DNA of 64,000 bases. Source: Gammaproteobacteria bacterium (GTDB lineage Bacteria > Pseudomonadota > Gammaproteobacteria > Coxiellales > Coxiellaceae). Shown piece by piece: positions 9,147 through 17,125 of this stretch. A program made the translations under genes and the position numbers. The stretch is taken from positions 62,001-126,000 of the forward strand of contig JAUIDD010000002.1 in NCBI GenBank assembly GCA_030429175.1. Reading direction: 5' to 3'. The notes under the pieces were generated by a model, which did no database searches, had not been told where the DNA came from, and worked only from the letters and a program-made list of their open reading frames with translations. Each line of letters begins with the position of its first letter. Positions within the stretch are counted from its first letter, which is position 1.

Positions 9147-10190
9147 ATGAGAACAGGTAATAAAGATGAAAGAACTTTTGATGACAAGATGGCATATCTG
9201 AGACAAGAAAACGAACGACTAAAAGCAGAAATTGAACAATTAAAACATAAACGCAAACGACAAATAGAAGCAGATCCGGAGCAAACCACCTTATCTGTAG
9301 GGCAACTGCCGAGTACCGGTATAGTAGATCTCCATACGATTGCCGATACTAATATAGTGTACCCTAGAGACCTGGATGCACTTATATCTATGCTCGAGAA
9401 TAAATCACCAGGCCATTCTTACAATCTTTTATTCAGGCAATTAACAGTTGATGCTGCTCGCGCTGCCGCAAAACGCTTCGAAAAAGAGTCTTTATATGAT
9501 TTTGTTGATATGGTTATTTTTAGTGATTTAGGAGCTGAGGCTATATTAGCAGTTTTAGAAACCATAGATGAGAAAAATGCTAATGAAGGCAACTTTTGGC
9601 TTACACGCCTCACACCTAAAGCTTCTGCTATTGCTGCGAAGGGCCTAAAAGATATTGGTCTGAATACTCACATCGACAATATGACCCCCGAATCTGTTAG
9701 AGCTTTCATTGAAAATTTTGAGGGAGATTTTATCATACTTGAGCAGGGATTAAGCCTTGCAGCAGCTAATAGTGCCGCAACATCAATTGCTCTAAATAAA
9801 AACATATCTGGGGTCTATATCGACAGTATGGAACCCTCAGTCGCCAATCACATGCTAAAAATATTTGGAAAAAGCTCAAGCAGCTGCTTAACACGCATAG
9901 ATATTATCGGTGATAAGTTTGAAACTAACTCAGCTAGAGAAGCGGCCATTGCGCTGAAAAAGTTGCCCAATATTGAAAATATGAGCTTCCATGCTCCCAC
10001 AGAAATCAAAAGAGCTTTTTTTAGCACCTATATAGGCTGTGCACCAGGCAAAATTTCAGATTCAGAACTCAGTGGTCATTTTACGGTAAGCAATACTGTC
10101 CAAAGTCCCAGGGTGTTTGCACCACCCAAAGAGAAAAAAAGTGTCGAATATTGTGATTTTCAGGCGGATTTGCAAAAAACAAACCCTTAA
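9147..10190 (+). CDS. Orphan protein with coiled coil and LRR-like helical/strand repeats
   Basis: No family recognised. A 347-residue soluble protein without signal peptide. Residues about 10-45 form a charged coiled coil (YLRQENERLKAEIEQLKHK). From about residue 85 to 310 I see four degenerate repeats of 40-55 residues, each with an Ala-rich helix (AARAAAKRF, ASAIAAKGL, NSAATSIAL, SAREAAIAL), a short hydrophobic strand (for example GVYIDSM, IENMSFHA) and a second helix (for example PSVANHMLKIF). This alternation resembles ribonuclease-inhibitor-type leucine-rich repeats. The start is supported by AGAGG upstream of 9147. A protein-binding role, perhaps as a translocated effector, is inference. 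Confidence 0.7.
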   Translation: MRTGNKDERTFDDKMAYLRQENERLKAEIEQLKHKRKRQIEADPEQTTLSVGQLPSTGIVDLHTIADTNIVYPRDLDALISMLENKSPGHSYNLLFRQLTVDAARAAAKRFEKESLYDFVDMVIFSDLGAEAILAVLETIDEKNANEGNFWLTRLTPKASAIAAKGLKDIGLNTHIDNMTPESVRAFIENFEGDFIILEQGLSLAAANSAATSIALNKNISGVYIDSMEPSVANHMLKIFGKSSSSCLTRIDIIGDKFETNSAREAAIALKKLPNIENMSFHAPTEIKRAFFSTYIGCAPGKISDSELSGHFTVSNTVQSPRVFAPPKEKKSVEYCDFQADLQKTNP

Positions 10191-10320
10191 TAATTGCATT
10201 TCACCATGTTCAACATAAGATTCTTTTGATAACCTGAGTTATGAGTTTTAATTGATCATTCTGCAGTTAGCCTCTTCAATGCTGAAATTTTCAAAGAATT
10301 AAAGTACCGCTGAGAAAGAA

Positions 10321-10401
10321 GTGAAAGATGTTGTTGATTTTTCTAAGTATGGTGGTAACGTAACCTTCTACAATATTAGCTTTGAGGGACAGTACTTATG
10401 A
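10321..10401 (+). other. Possible 26-codon leader ORF or gene remnant
   Basis: A GTG-initiated frame of 26 codons (10321-10401) ends in TGA that overlaps the ATG of the next gene (ATGA, 10398-10401). The peptide (VKDVVDFSKYGGNVTFYNIS...) looks like real coding sequence, and a similar coding-like stretch occurs in another frame just upstream (about 10262-10312). Either it is a translationally coupled leader peptide or the tail of a decayed gene. Confidence 0.3.
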
Positions 10402-11318
10402 GAAAACTAGGTAAATTAATGGTAATGTCAACGTTACCGAACTGGGTGAAGCCACGATTAAGTTTTGGAATTGGTTTTTTTTTCTTGCTTTATTTTCTTG
10501 TATTACATTTGGGTGATAAGTGGGCAGAAAGGCGTGTTATCGATCCGTGGAAATTAGATCCAAAAGCGCTAGCACCGAATGCTTATATTGATGGATATTT
10601 TTTGTTTGAGGCTTTGGCCGCTGGCATTTTTTGGTTAGGTCTTGATGCAATATTAGAGCTGATGATGATAGCAAAAGCGTGTCTTGATAGTCGACCTCAT
10701 GCGCGTCAGAGACAACAGCATCTTCTGGCTGTGTATGATCCACCACCTAATGCAGTTATTGCACCGATTAATCACGATGAGACTTGGCGTGCGTTTTTTT
10801 TAGATATTTTGCTGACAAAAGTACCTATTTTAACTGGTAAAGCGTTTCTGCATTTCTTTAGCATTGGTGGCGCTGCAATGATAACAGAGCTTTATAATGT
10901 TATTTTAAGTGATTATCTTTCAAGAGATGACGACGATCCTGAGCCCATTGAAAAGATTTATGCAGAGGGTTTGGAGAAATGTAGGCAAATGAGAAACGTG
11001 ATTATTGTTGGTCAGTTTGTGCTTTTTTTAGTGAGCCGCACGTTATCGTCGTCTATCGTTTATGGCGATGCACCTGTAGACCAGTCACGAAATTTGTTTA
11101 CACGTATGTGGAATAGAGAGAAAAATGTGTGGTCTAAACTTAACATGTTAGATAAGACAGTAGGTAGTGCATTATTTTTTTGGCCAAAACGGAGTCGAAC
11201 TTTAACTTTGGATCAACCACTGAGGGTACTGCCTGCAACTGACCATAGTGACTATAGCAGTAGGGTAGAATCACCTATAGAATTTGATACGGTAAATTAT
11301 GGTACATTAAATGCGTAG
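10398..11318 (+). CDS. Orphan membrane protein
   Basis: No family recognised. 306 residues. Hydrophobic segments suitable as membrane helices lie at about 22-42, 66-90, 132-160 and 198-218; the C-terminal 80 residues are polar. A cytoplasmic-looking loop around residues 95-130 is rich in His and Arg. Its start has GAGG upstream and overlaps a short upstream frame by four bases; its end overlaps the next small gene by 8 bases, so the two are probably co-transcribed. An orphan gene in an accessory region flanked by repeat fragments. Confidence 0.65.
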   Translation: MRKLGKLMVMSTLPNWVKPRLSFGIGFFFLLYFLVLHLGDKWAERRVIDPWKLDPKALAPNAYIDGYFLFEALAAGIFWLGLDAILELMMIAKACLDSRPHARQRQQHLLAVYDPPPNAVIAPINHDETWRAFFLDILLTKVPILTGKAFLHFFSIGGAAMITELYNVILSDYLSRDDDDPEPIEKIYAEGLEKCRQMRNVIIVGQFVLFLVSRTLSSSIVYGDAPVDQSRNLFTRMWNREKNVWSKLNMLDKTVGSALFFWPKRSRTLTLDQPLRVLPATDHSDYSSRVESPIEFDTVNYGTLNA

Positions 11319-11700
11319 CGTATTTTTGGTATGTTTCTATATTGTTTGCTTGGGTGTTTATGCATCCAAGCCTACAATTACGATTGGTTACTGCCCACCG
11401 GCATTGCATTTTGGTGCTAAAGATCATTATCTTTTTACCGATGAAGGTTGGGTCACGTGTTATTACGATGGTGGTGCTAAGAAGTGTGAGCCTTATGCCG
11501 AGTCAGCAACACCACGCCATCGTCGCTACTTAATCCATAAAGGTTATCATGTTGCATCACTGCCTAAGCGTAATCGTTGGCTACCAAGTGGTACGTATTG
11601 CGCTTCTAAAAACCTTAAAGATTGCCCGCTCTTTATTATGCCAATCCAGGTTTCTTCTGAGGCGCATCATCTGCGTACCTGTCATTTTAGCCGACATTAG
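11311..11700 (+). CDS. Small secreted Cys-containing protein with borrowed C-terminus
   Basis: No family recognised. 129 residues with a classical signal peptide (MRSVFLVCFYIVCLGVYA, cleavage before SKP) and six Cys in the mature part, compatible with disulfides after export. The last 23 codons (from about 11631) are read antisense through a diverged copy of the 3' end of the downstream amidotransferase-like gene (see repeat at 11631-11694). The true ancestral C-terminus is therefore likely lost or replaced. It overlaps the preceding membrane-protein gene by 8 bases. Confidence 0.6.
   Translation: MRSVFLVCFYIVCLGVYASKPTITIGYCPPALHFGAKDHYLFTDEGWVTCYYDGGAKKCEPYAESATPRHRRYLIHKGYHVASLPKRNRWLPSGTYCASKNLKDCPLFIMPIQVSSEAHHLRTCHFSRH
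11631..11694. repeat. Direct repeat, left copy (relic 3' end of amidotransferase gene)
   Basis: About 64 bp match 12970-13034 in direct orientation with six mismatches and a one-base gap; the first 23 bases are identical. The right copy is the genuine 3' end of the gene ending at 12975. The two copies bracket the ATPase gene at 11774-12940. Confidence 0.85.
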
Positions 11701-11722
11701 TATTGCCAGAATATACGATAGT

Positions 11723-11752
11723 AACGTATAATATTATAATTATATATACGTT
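11723..11752. promoter_or_regulatory. AT-rich palindrome with -10-like boxes upstream of ATPase
   Basis: Inverted repeat AACGTATA (11723-11730) / TATACGTT (11745-11752) enclosing two TATAAT hexamers (11727-11732 and 11735-11740). It lies 22 bases before the TTG start of the ATPase gene, so it may combine promoter and operator. No clear -35 box was seen. Confidence 0.4.
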
Positions 11753-11773
11753 AGCATCGAATAGGAGTGGTTT

Positions 11774-12940
11774 TTGGATTTTAACGCATTGTTTTTTCAG
11801 TATAATCCTTGGTGGGAAGGTGATTTTAATATTGATCACATTGTGAAAAGGGACCAAGTTTTAGAGAGTTTATACCCTTTGATGACTATCCCTGAGGTTC
11901 TGATATTGACAGGGTTGCGGCGTGTTGGCAAAACAACAACGATGAAGTGCTTAATACATTATCTCTTGCATCAAATGAAAGTGGCACCTGAATTTTGTTT
12001 TTATGTCAGTATGGATGATTACCAACTAAGTAAAATGAACTTAATTGAAGTTATAGATGCTTATCGTAAAGTGAAGAAGATTTCAGTTAAGCAGCAAATT
12101 TATGTATTTCTTGACGAAATCACTTATGCCGATCAGTTTCAAATTCAGTTAAAAAATTTATATGACAAAGGCAATGTAAAATGTGTTGTTTCATCATCTT
12201 CAAGTTCTATCTTAAAAGATGATAGTGCAGCATTAACAGGTCGTAAAAGAGTTATTGAGGTTAATCCTTTAAATTTTGAAGAGTATCTTAAATTTAAAAA
12301 TATTATTATTAGTCGAGCAGATGAAGCATTATTAGATGCTTATTTTATGGATTATATGCAAGTAGGGGGTATGCCTGAATATGTGTTACATGGTGAACGG
12401 GAATACTTGGTAAACTTGATTGACGATATTATCATGAAAGATATCGTTGGATATCATGGCCTACGTAATCATAGTGTAGTTCGTGATTTTTTTGTTTTGC
12501 TAATGGAGCGTACTGGTAAGCAGGCTAGCATTAATAAAATTGCCCGTATACTTAATATATCACCGGATACAGCAAAACGTTATTTGGCAATGTTTGAGGA
12601 AACTTATTTAATTCATTTAGTGCCAAGATATGGCAAGACTAATGAAACACTGCTTTCAGCAAAAAAAATTTATGCAACTGACATTGGCATGCGTAATGTA
12701 ATAGTTGGCTTCAGGGATAAAGGCGCTATTTTTGAAAATATCGTTTTCATGAAAATAAAAGACAAAAAACCTAGTTATCTTTATGTATCAGGACAAGAGA
12801 TAGATTTTATTTTTGATCAAACGCTTTTGGAGGTTAAATACCATAGAGCGTTGGAAGGTAAGCAGCTTGTAGCCTTTGAAGATTATCAAGCCAAAGAAAA
12901 GATAGTGGTTAAAAGTGTTAGAGATTTAGAGAATCTTTAA
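11774..12940 (+). CDS. AAA_14/DUF4143-type ATPase
   Basis: 388 residues, starting at TTG with a good Shine-Dalgarno (AGGAGTGG, 11763-11770). The N-terminal P-loop domain has Walker A GLRRVGKTTT and Walker B YVFLDEITYAD. The C-terminal DUF4143-like region has a winged-helix-like middle (INKIARILNISPDTAKRYL) and a PD-(D/E)XK-like end: EIDFIFDQ followed by LLEVKYH. These proteins are widespread in bacteria and archaea, often as mobile cargo, with no settled role. The gene is a lone insert of about 1.3 kb between two copies of the neighbouring gene's 3' end. Confidence 0.85.
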   Translation: MDFNALFFQYNPWWEGDFNIDHIVKRDQVLESLYPLMTIPEVLILTGLRRVGKTTTMKCLIHYLLHQMKVAPEFCFYVSMDDYQLSKMNLIEVIDAYRKVKKISVKQQIYVFLDEITYADQFQIQLKNLYDKGNVKCVVSSSSSSILKDDSAALTGRKRVIEVNPLNFEEYLKFKNIIISRADEALLDAYFMDYMQVGGMPEYVLHGEREYLVNLIDDIIMKDIVGYHGLRNHSVVRDFFVLLMERTGKQASINKIARILNISPDTAKRYLAMFEETYLIHLVPRYGKTNETLLSAKKIYATDIGMRNVIVGFRDKGAIFENIVFMKIKDKKPSYLYVSGQEIDFIFDQTLLEVKYHRALEGKQLVAFEDYQAKEKIVVKSVRDLENL

Positions 12941-12969
12941 TGGTTTAAAAACATTAAAAGCTATCTACA

Positions 12970-13034
12970 CTTTATTATGCCAATCCAGGTTTATTCTGAG
13001 ACGCATCATCTGCGCACGTGTGATTTTTAGCTGA
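12970..13034. repeat. Direct repeat, right copy (functional 3' end)
   Basis: This copy encodes the last residues and stop of the amidotransferase-like gene on the minus strand (ending NKPGLA then TAA). Its partner is at 11631-11694. The arrangement resembles an att-type duplication, where insertion at a gene's 3' end leaves one intact and one relic copy; no integrase is present in the insert. Confidence 0.85.
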
Positions 13035-14192
13035 GAATAAACTTGGTTGTAAGCAGCCTTGTGCAACATATGTTGGATGGTCTGCTAGTACTTTATTAAA
13101 GGAGCTAACAAAATGCTGTTGATGTGTGTGTGACTTAGCTGCTTTGACAATTAAACTAAAATATAGTGTATGCAGTGATGTGTAAGTTGAACCAAATCCA
13201 GCTGTTTCTTCATCTAGCGCATCACACGTAATAACTTCTGGGTGAAACTGCACACCAATAACAGGAGCACCTCGGTGTGCATTTTCAATCAGTTCAATGT
13301 TCTTATCTTTAGCATCGAGACCAATGATTTCTAGAGACTCAGGAACTATTTTAATCGCTTGATGATGTGCACAGTTTGTTGGTTTTACCACAAAAAAATC
13401 ATCTCGTTCGACGACTTCTACATCCAGTTCACTTGCTTGACATGCTTGCTTAAGTGTTTCAATATCGGTGCGCAAATGATGTGAATATGGCGCATTTGAA
13501 ATTAACTTTAGGATTGCGCCGCCTACTAAAGAGGCTTTTGATACGTTTAACATAGTGGATTGTTGTATAAAGTCGACGCCACAGCCGCCATAGTTGTGGC
13601 CTGCAATTTCTTGAGTAAGTTTTCCACCGGCACTGACTGTAATTACATGTGCGCCGCCACAGATACCTAATATAGGTATGCCTAAAATATCAGTACAGAC
13701 TTTAGCAAGTAATAATTCGAACTCAGTACGGCGACTATTTTTTGCAAGTTTTGTGGTTAGTTCAAGCGGCTCATCATAGTGTTTTGGATGAATATCGAAC
13801 TCATTACCAGGAATGACAATTGCATTAATCTCATACTCACGCAATATAGCTGCAAGTTGTGTAGTAGCATTTTTAGGTGTCTGAAACTGCATATATTGGA
13901 ACATCAGTTCATGCCATAATGGTACAACTTCAACGCTATCGTCAGCGCCAATAGCTTTTATCGCATCAAAGGTTTTTGGAATGGTGTATCCCCAAGCCTC
14001 CTTTGCATCGGCTTGCACACCTTCGTCAGGATTATAATCAACAGATAGGCCAATTTTGATCTGGCTAGATCCATGGTTACTGTTTCCTGGCATAAAAACT
14101 TCCTGTAAGCTTTCTTTTATTTTGGCCAATGTAGTAGGTTGATTTGATTCAAGCAAGGTTAGGGGGGATTGTGTACCGCTCTCTCTTTTCAT
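12975..14192 (-). CDS. Class I glutamine amidotransferase-like hydrolase (PuuD/peptidase C26 type)
   Basis: Up to 405 residues. The nucleophile elbow GICGGAHV and the His/Glu pair in GVQFHPEV complete the Cys-His-Glu triad of gamma-glutamyl hydrolases such as PuuD, which release glutamate from gamma-glutamyl compounds. An upstream substrate-loop motif GNEFDIHPKHYDEP also fits. Start choice: the first ATG (14192) has no convincing ribosome site, whereas the internal ATG at 14093 has AGGAAG five bases upstream, giving a 372-residue protein. It is longer than PuuD (254), with insertions in the middle. No putrescine pathway partners are nearby, so the substrate is open. Confidence 0.78.
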   Translation of the reverse strand: MKRESGTQSPLTLLESNQPTTLAKIKESLQEVFMPGNSNHGSSQIKIGLSVDYNPDEGVQADAKEAWGYTIPKTFDAIKAIGADDSVEVVPLWHELMFQYMQFQTPKNATTQLAAILREYEINAIVIPGNEFDIHPKHYDEPLELTTKLAKNSRRTEFELLLAKVCTDILGIPILGICGGAHVITVSAGGKLTQEIAGHNYGGCGVDFIQQSTMLNVSKASLVGGAILKLISNAPYSHHLRTDIETLKQACQASELDVEVVERDDFFVVKPTNCAHHQAIKIVPESLEIIGLDAKDKNIELIENAHRGAPVIGVQFHPEVITCDALDEETAGFGSTYTSLHTLYFSLIVKAAKSHTHQQHFVSSFNKVLADHPTYVAQGCLQPSLFSAKNHTCADDASQNKPGLA

Positions 14193-14374
14193 TACTAAAC
14201 CCGTTATTTATGTACATAGTGTGAAAGTTAGATTAAGCGTATCAAATTATCATTAACATAGTCTTAAAAAAACATAAAATTTTATCAAAATGTAGTGAGT
14301 TCAGACTGTCAATGAGTTGCATTATGTGCTGTGCTGTTGTCAAATAGCGTTACTCTTATGACATTGGAACTATT

Positions 14375-17062
14375 ATGAATCAAAAGCTTAAGCCCACCCT
14401 CGTCCTTATCGATGGCTCTTCGTATTTATTTCGTGCTTATCATGCGCTACCGTCATTAACCACGGCGAGTGGGCAGCCGACAGGTGCGATTTATGGGGTG
14501 CTTAATATGCTAAAACGCTTAGTTATGGACTATGATCCGGATTATATGGCAGTGGTGTTTGATCCGAAGGGTGGTTCTTTCCGTAATAAACTCTATAAAG
14601 AATACAAAGCTAATCGTGCTGAAATGCCAGACGAGTTGCAGGTGCAGATTGCGCCACTGCATCAAGCGATTAAGGCGATGGGTTTTCCACTGATTATTAT
14701 CGATAATATGGAAGCGGATGATGTCATTGGTACTTTGGTCAAGCAAGCAGAAATGGCCGACCTAAAAACAGTTGTGTCAACGGGTGATAAAGATATGGCG
14801 CAACTGGTAACCGGCCAAACAATTTTGATTAACACCATGAATAATACAACCATGGATATTGCAGGTGTTAAAGAAAAATTTGATGTGACGCCAGAGCAAA
14901 TAATCGATTACTTAACGTTGATAGGCGATACATCTGATAATGTTCCAGGTGTGCCAAAGGTTGGGCCAAAGACAGCAGCGAAATGGTTGGGTCAGTATGA
15001 AACGCTCGATAATATCATTGCGCATGCCGATGAGATTAAAGGCAAAGTCGGTGAGAACTTACGTGCCTTTTTGCCACAAATACCATTAACACGCGAGCTT
15101 GTTACAATTAAATGCGATGTTGAATTACCGCAAAAGCCCACAGATTTACAACGTCAAGCACCCGATAATTCTGCACTGTTACAGTTATTTAGCGAGTTAG
15201 AGTTTCGCAACTGGCTTAAAGAGCTGCAAGAGAAGGATGATGCACCTGCAAAGTCAAAAAAATATGAAACGATTTTAACTGATAAGGATTTTGAGCGTTG
15301 GCTTAAAAAGTTAAGTGCTACAAATATTTTTGCATTTGATACCGAAACAACCAGCCTTAATAGTATGCAAGCACAATTAGTAGGTATATCATTTTCAGTA
15401 ACCCCAGGTGAGGCAGCTTATGTGCCATTAGCGCATAGTGGATTAGAGGTAGTTAAACAATTAGATCGTGATCGTGTGTTAGATCAATTAAAACCTTTAT
15501 TAAATGATCCCTCAAAAACGATTGTTGGGCAAAACCTAAAATATGATATCAAAGTACTCAAGCATTATGGCGTTGAAATAACCGCAGCAATGTATGACAC
15601 GTTATTAGAATCATACGTATTAAATAGCAGCGGCACCCGTCATGATATGGATACATTGGCGATGACGTATTTAGGCTTAGAGACGATTAAATTTACCGAT
15701 ATTGCTGGCAAGGGGGCGAAGCAATTAACTTTTGATCAGATAGCGATTGATGTCGCGTCTGAATATGCAGCAGAAGATGCGGACATTACCTTGCAATTAC
15801 ATCAAACTTTTATGCAAGAATTAGAGCAGCTGCCTTCGGTTAAAACAGTATTAGATGATATCGAAGAGCCGCTGATGCCTATCTTGGCAAATATGGAGTA
15901 TACGGGTGTGTTGATTGATGCAAAGATGCTGCATCAACAAAGTGTTGATTTAGAGAAACGTATTCAAGCATTACGCGGAGAAATCTTTTCGATTGCTGAT
16001 GAAGAATTTAATATTGATTCACCTAAGCAACTACAACAAATACTTTATGAAAAACTGAACTTACCCATTTTAAAGAAAACGACCACGGGTCAACCGTCGA
16101 CAGCAGAAGGGGTGATGCAAGAGCTGGCACGCGATTACCCGCTACCCAAGTTAATTTTAGAATATCGATCACTTGCAAAATTAAAATCGACTTACACTGA
16201 TAAGCTACCCTTACAGGTAAATCCAACTACAGGACGCATTCATACCAGCTATAGCCAAACAACCACATCGACAGGCCGCTTATCATCCAAAGATCCTAAC
16301 CTACAAAATATTCCTGTACGTCATGAAGAAGGTCGCAAGATTCGCCAAGCATTTATTCCAGAAAAAGGTTGTGTGATGTTATCGGCTGATTACTCACAAA
16401 TTGAATTGCGCATCATGGCGCACTTATCAAAAGATCCAGGACTGCTTAAAGCATTTGAGCAAGGGCACGATGTGCATAGCTCGACTGCAGCTGAAGTATT
16501 TGGTGTGACACTTGAAGAAGTTACGCCTGAACTGCGACGTCGTGCTAAAGCAATTAATTTTGGTTTAATGTATGGTATGTCGGCCTTTGGTTTGGCGCAA
16601 CAACTCGGCATTGCACGTGATGAAGCTGAAGCGCATATGCAAGTGTATTTTGAGCGTTATCCAAGTGTGAAAGAATATATGCACCAAGCACGTGAACTGG
16701 CGGAGAAACAAGGCTATGTCGAAACTTTATTCGGCCGACGTGTCTATGTGCCTGAGATTCGTAGTAAAAATATCCATCGCAAACGTGGTGCCGAGCGAGC
16801 AGCTGTTAATGCACCATTGCAAGGTACTGCTGCTGATATTATTAAATTTGCTATGATTAATGTGGCTCACTGGTTGCATGAAAGCAAGTCCGAAGTGTGT
16901 ATGCTGATGCAAGTTCATGATGAATTAATCTTTGAAATCCCCCGGGACGTTCTCGATACAACAAAGGAAAACATTATCCACCATATGGAACACGCTGCCA
17001 AGCTATCTGTACCACTGATTGTCGATGTCGGTGTTGGTGCTAATTGGGACGAAGCACATTAA
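14375..17062 (+). CDS. polA: DNA polymerase I
   Basis: 895 residues with all three domains. The 5' nuclease domain covers about 1-290 (LIDGSSYLFRAYHA, then the metal-binding TGDKDMAQLV and GDTSDNVPGVPKVGPKTA). The 3'-5' exonuclease spans about 300-490 with acidic residues retained (FDTETTSL, NLKYD, YAAEDAD), so proofreading should be active. The polymerase domain has motif A DYSQIELR, motif B RRAKAINFGLMYG and motif C QVHDE. Repair synthesis and Okazaki fragment processing. It diverges from the amidotransferase-like gene across a 182-bp intergenic region. Confidence 0.98.
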   Translation: MNQKLKPTLVLIDGSSYLFRAYHALPSLTTASGQPTGAIYGVLNMLKRLVMDYDPDYMAVVFDPKGGSFRNKLYKEYKANRAEMPDELQVQIAPLHQAIKAMGFPLIIIDNMEADDVIGTLVKQAEMADLKTVVSTGDKDMAQLVTGQTILINTMNNTTMDIAGVKEKFDVTPEQIIDYLTLIGDTSDNVPGVPKVGPKTAAKWLGQYETLDNIIAHADEIKGKVGENLRAFLPQIPLTRELVTIKCDVELPQKPTDLQRQAPDNSALLQLFSELEFRNWLKELQEKDDAPAKSKKYETILTDKDFERWLKKLSATNIFAFDTETTSLNSMQAQLVGISFSVTPGEAAYVPLAHSGLEVVKQLDRDRVLDQLKPLLNDPSKTIVGQNLKYDIKVLKHYGVEITAAMYDTLLESYVLNSSGTRHDMDTLAMTYLGLETIKFTDIAGKGAKQLTFDQIAIDVASEYAAEDADITLQLHQTFMQELEQLPSVKTVLDDIEEPLMPILANMEYTGVLIDAKMLHQQSVDLEKRIQALRGEIFSIADEEFNIDSPKQLQQILYEKLNLPILKKTTTGQPSTAEGVMQELARDYPLPKLILEYRSLAKLKSTYTDKLPLQVNPTTGRIHTSYSQTTTSTGRLSSKDPNLQNIPVRHEEGRKIRQAFIPEKGCVMLSADYSQIELRIMAHLSKDPGLLKAFEQGHDVHSSTAAEVFGVTLEEVTPELRRRAKAINFGLMYGMSAFGLAQQLGIARDEAEAHMQVYFERYPSVKEYMHQARELAEKQGYVETLFGRRVYVPEIRSKNIHRKRGAERAAVNAPLQGTAADIIKFAMINVAHWLHESKSEVCMLMQVHDELIFEIPRDVLDTTKENIIHHMEHAAKLSVPLIVDVGVGANWDEAH

Positions 17063-17065
17063 AAC

Positions 17066-17095
17066 CTGACTCGCATCTTGTTTACAAGCTATAAT
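17066..17095 (+). promoter_or_regulatory. Candidate promoter of the P450 gene
   Basis: A consensus -10 TATAAT (17090-17095) with a partial -35 CTGACT (17066-17071) at 18-bp spacing, 30 bases before the ATG at 17126. It suggests that the P450 gene is transcribed separately from polA. Confidence 0.5.
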
Positions 17096-17125
17096 GATTC
17101 TTCAAGTAAAACCACAGGATTTTAA

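Noticed and set aside
11342-11731. Two overlapping plus-strand frames (11342-11533 and 11549-11731)
   Set aside because: They overlap the signal-peptide-bearing gene at 11311-11700 in another frame and lack ribosome sites.
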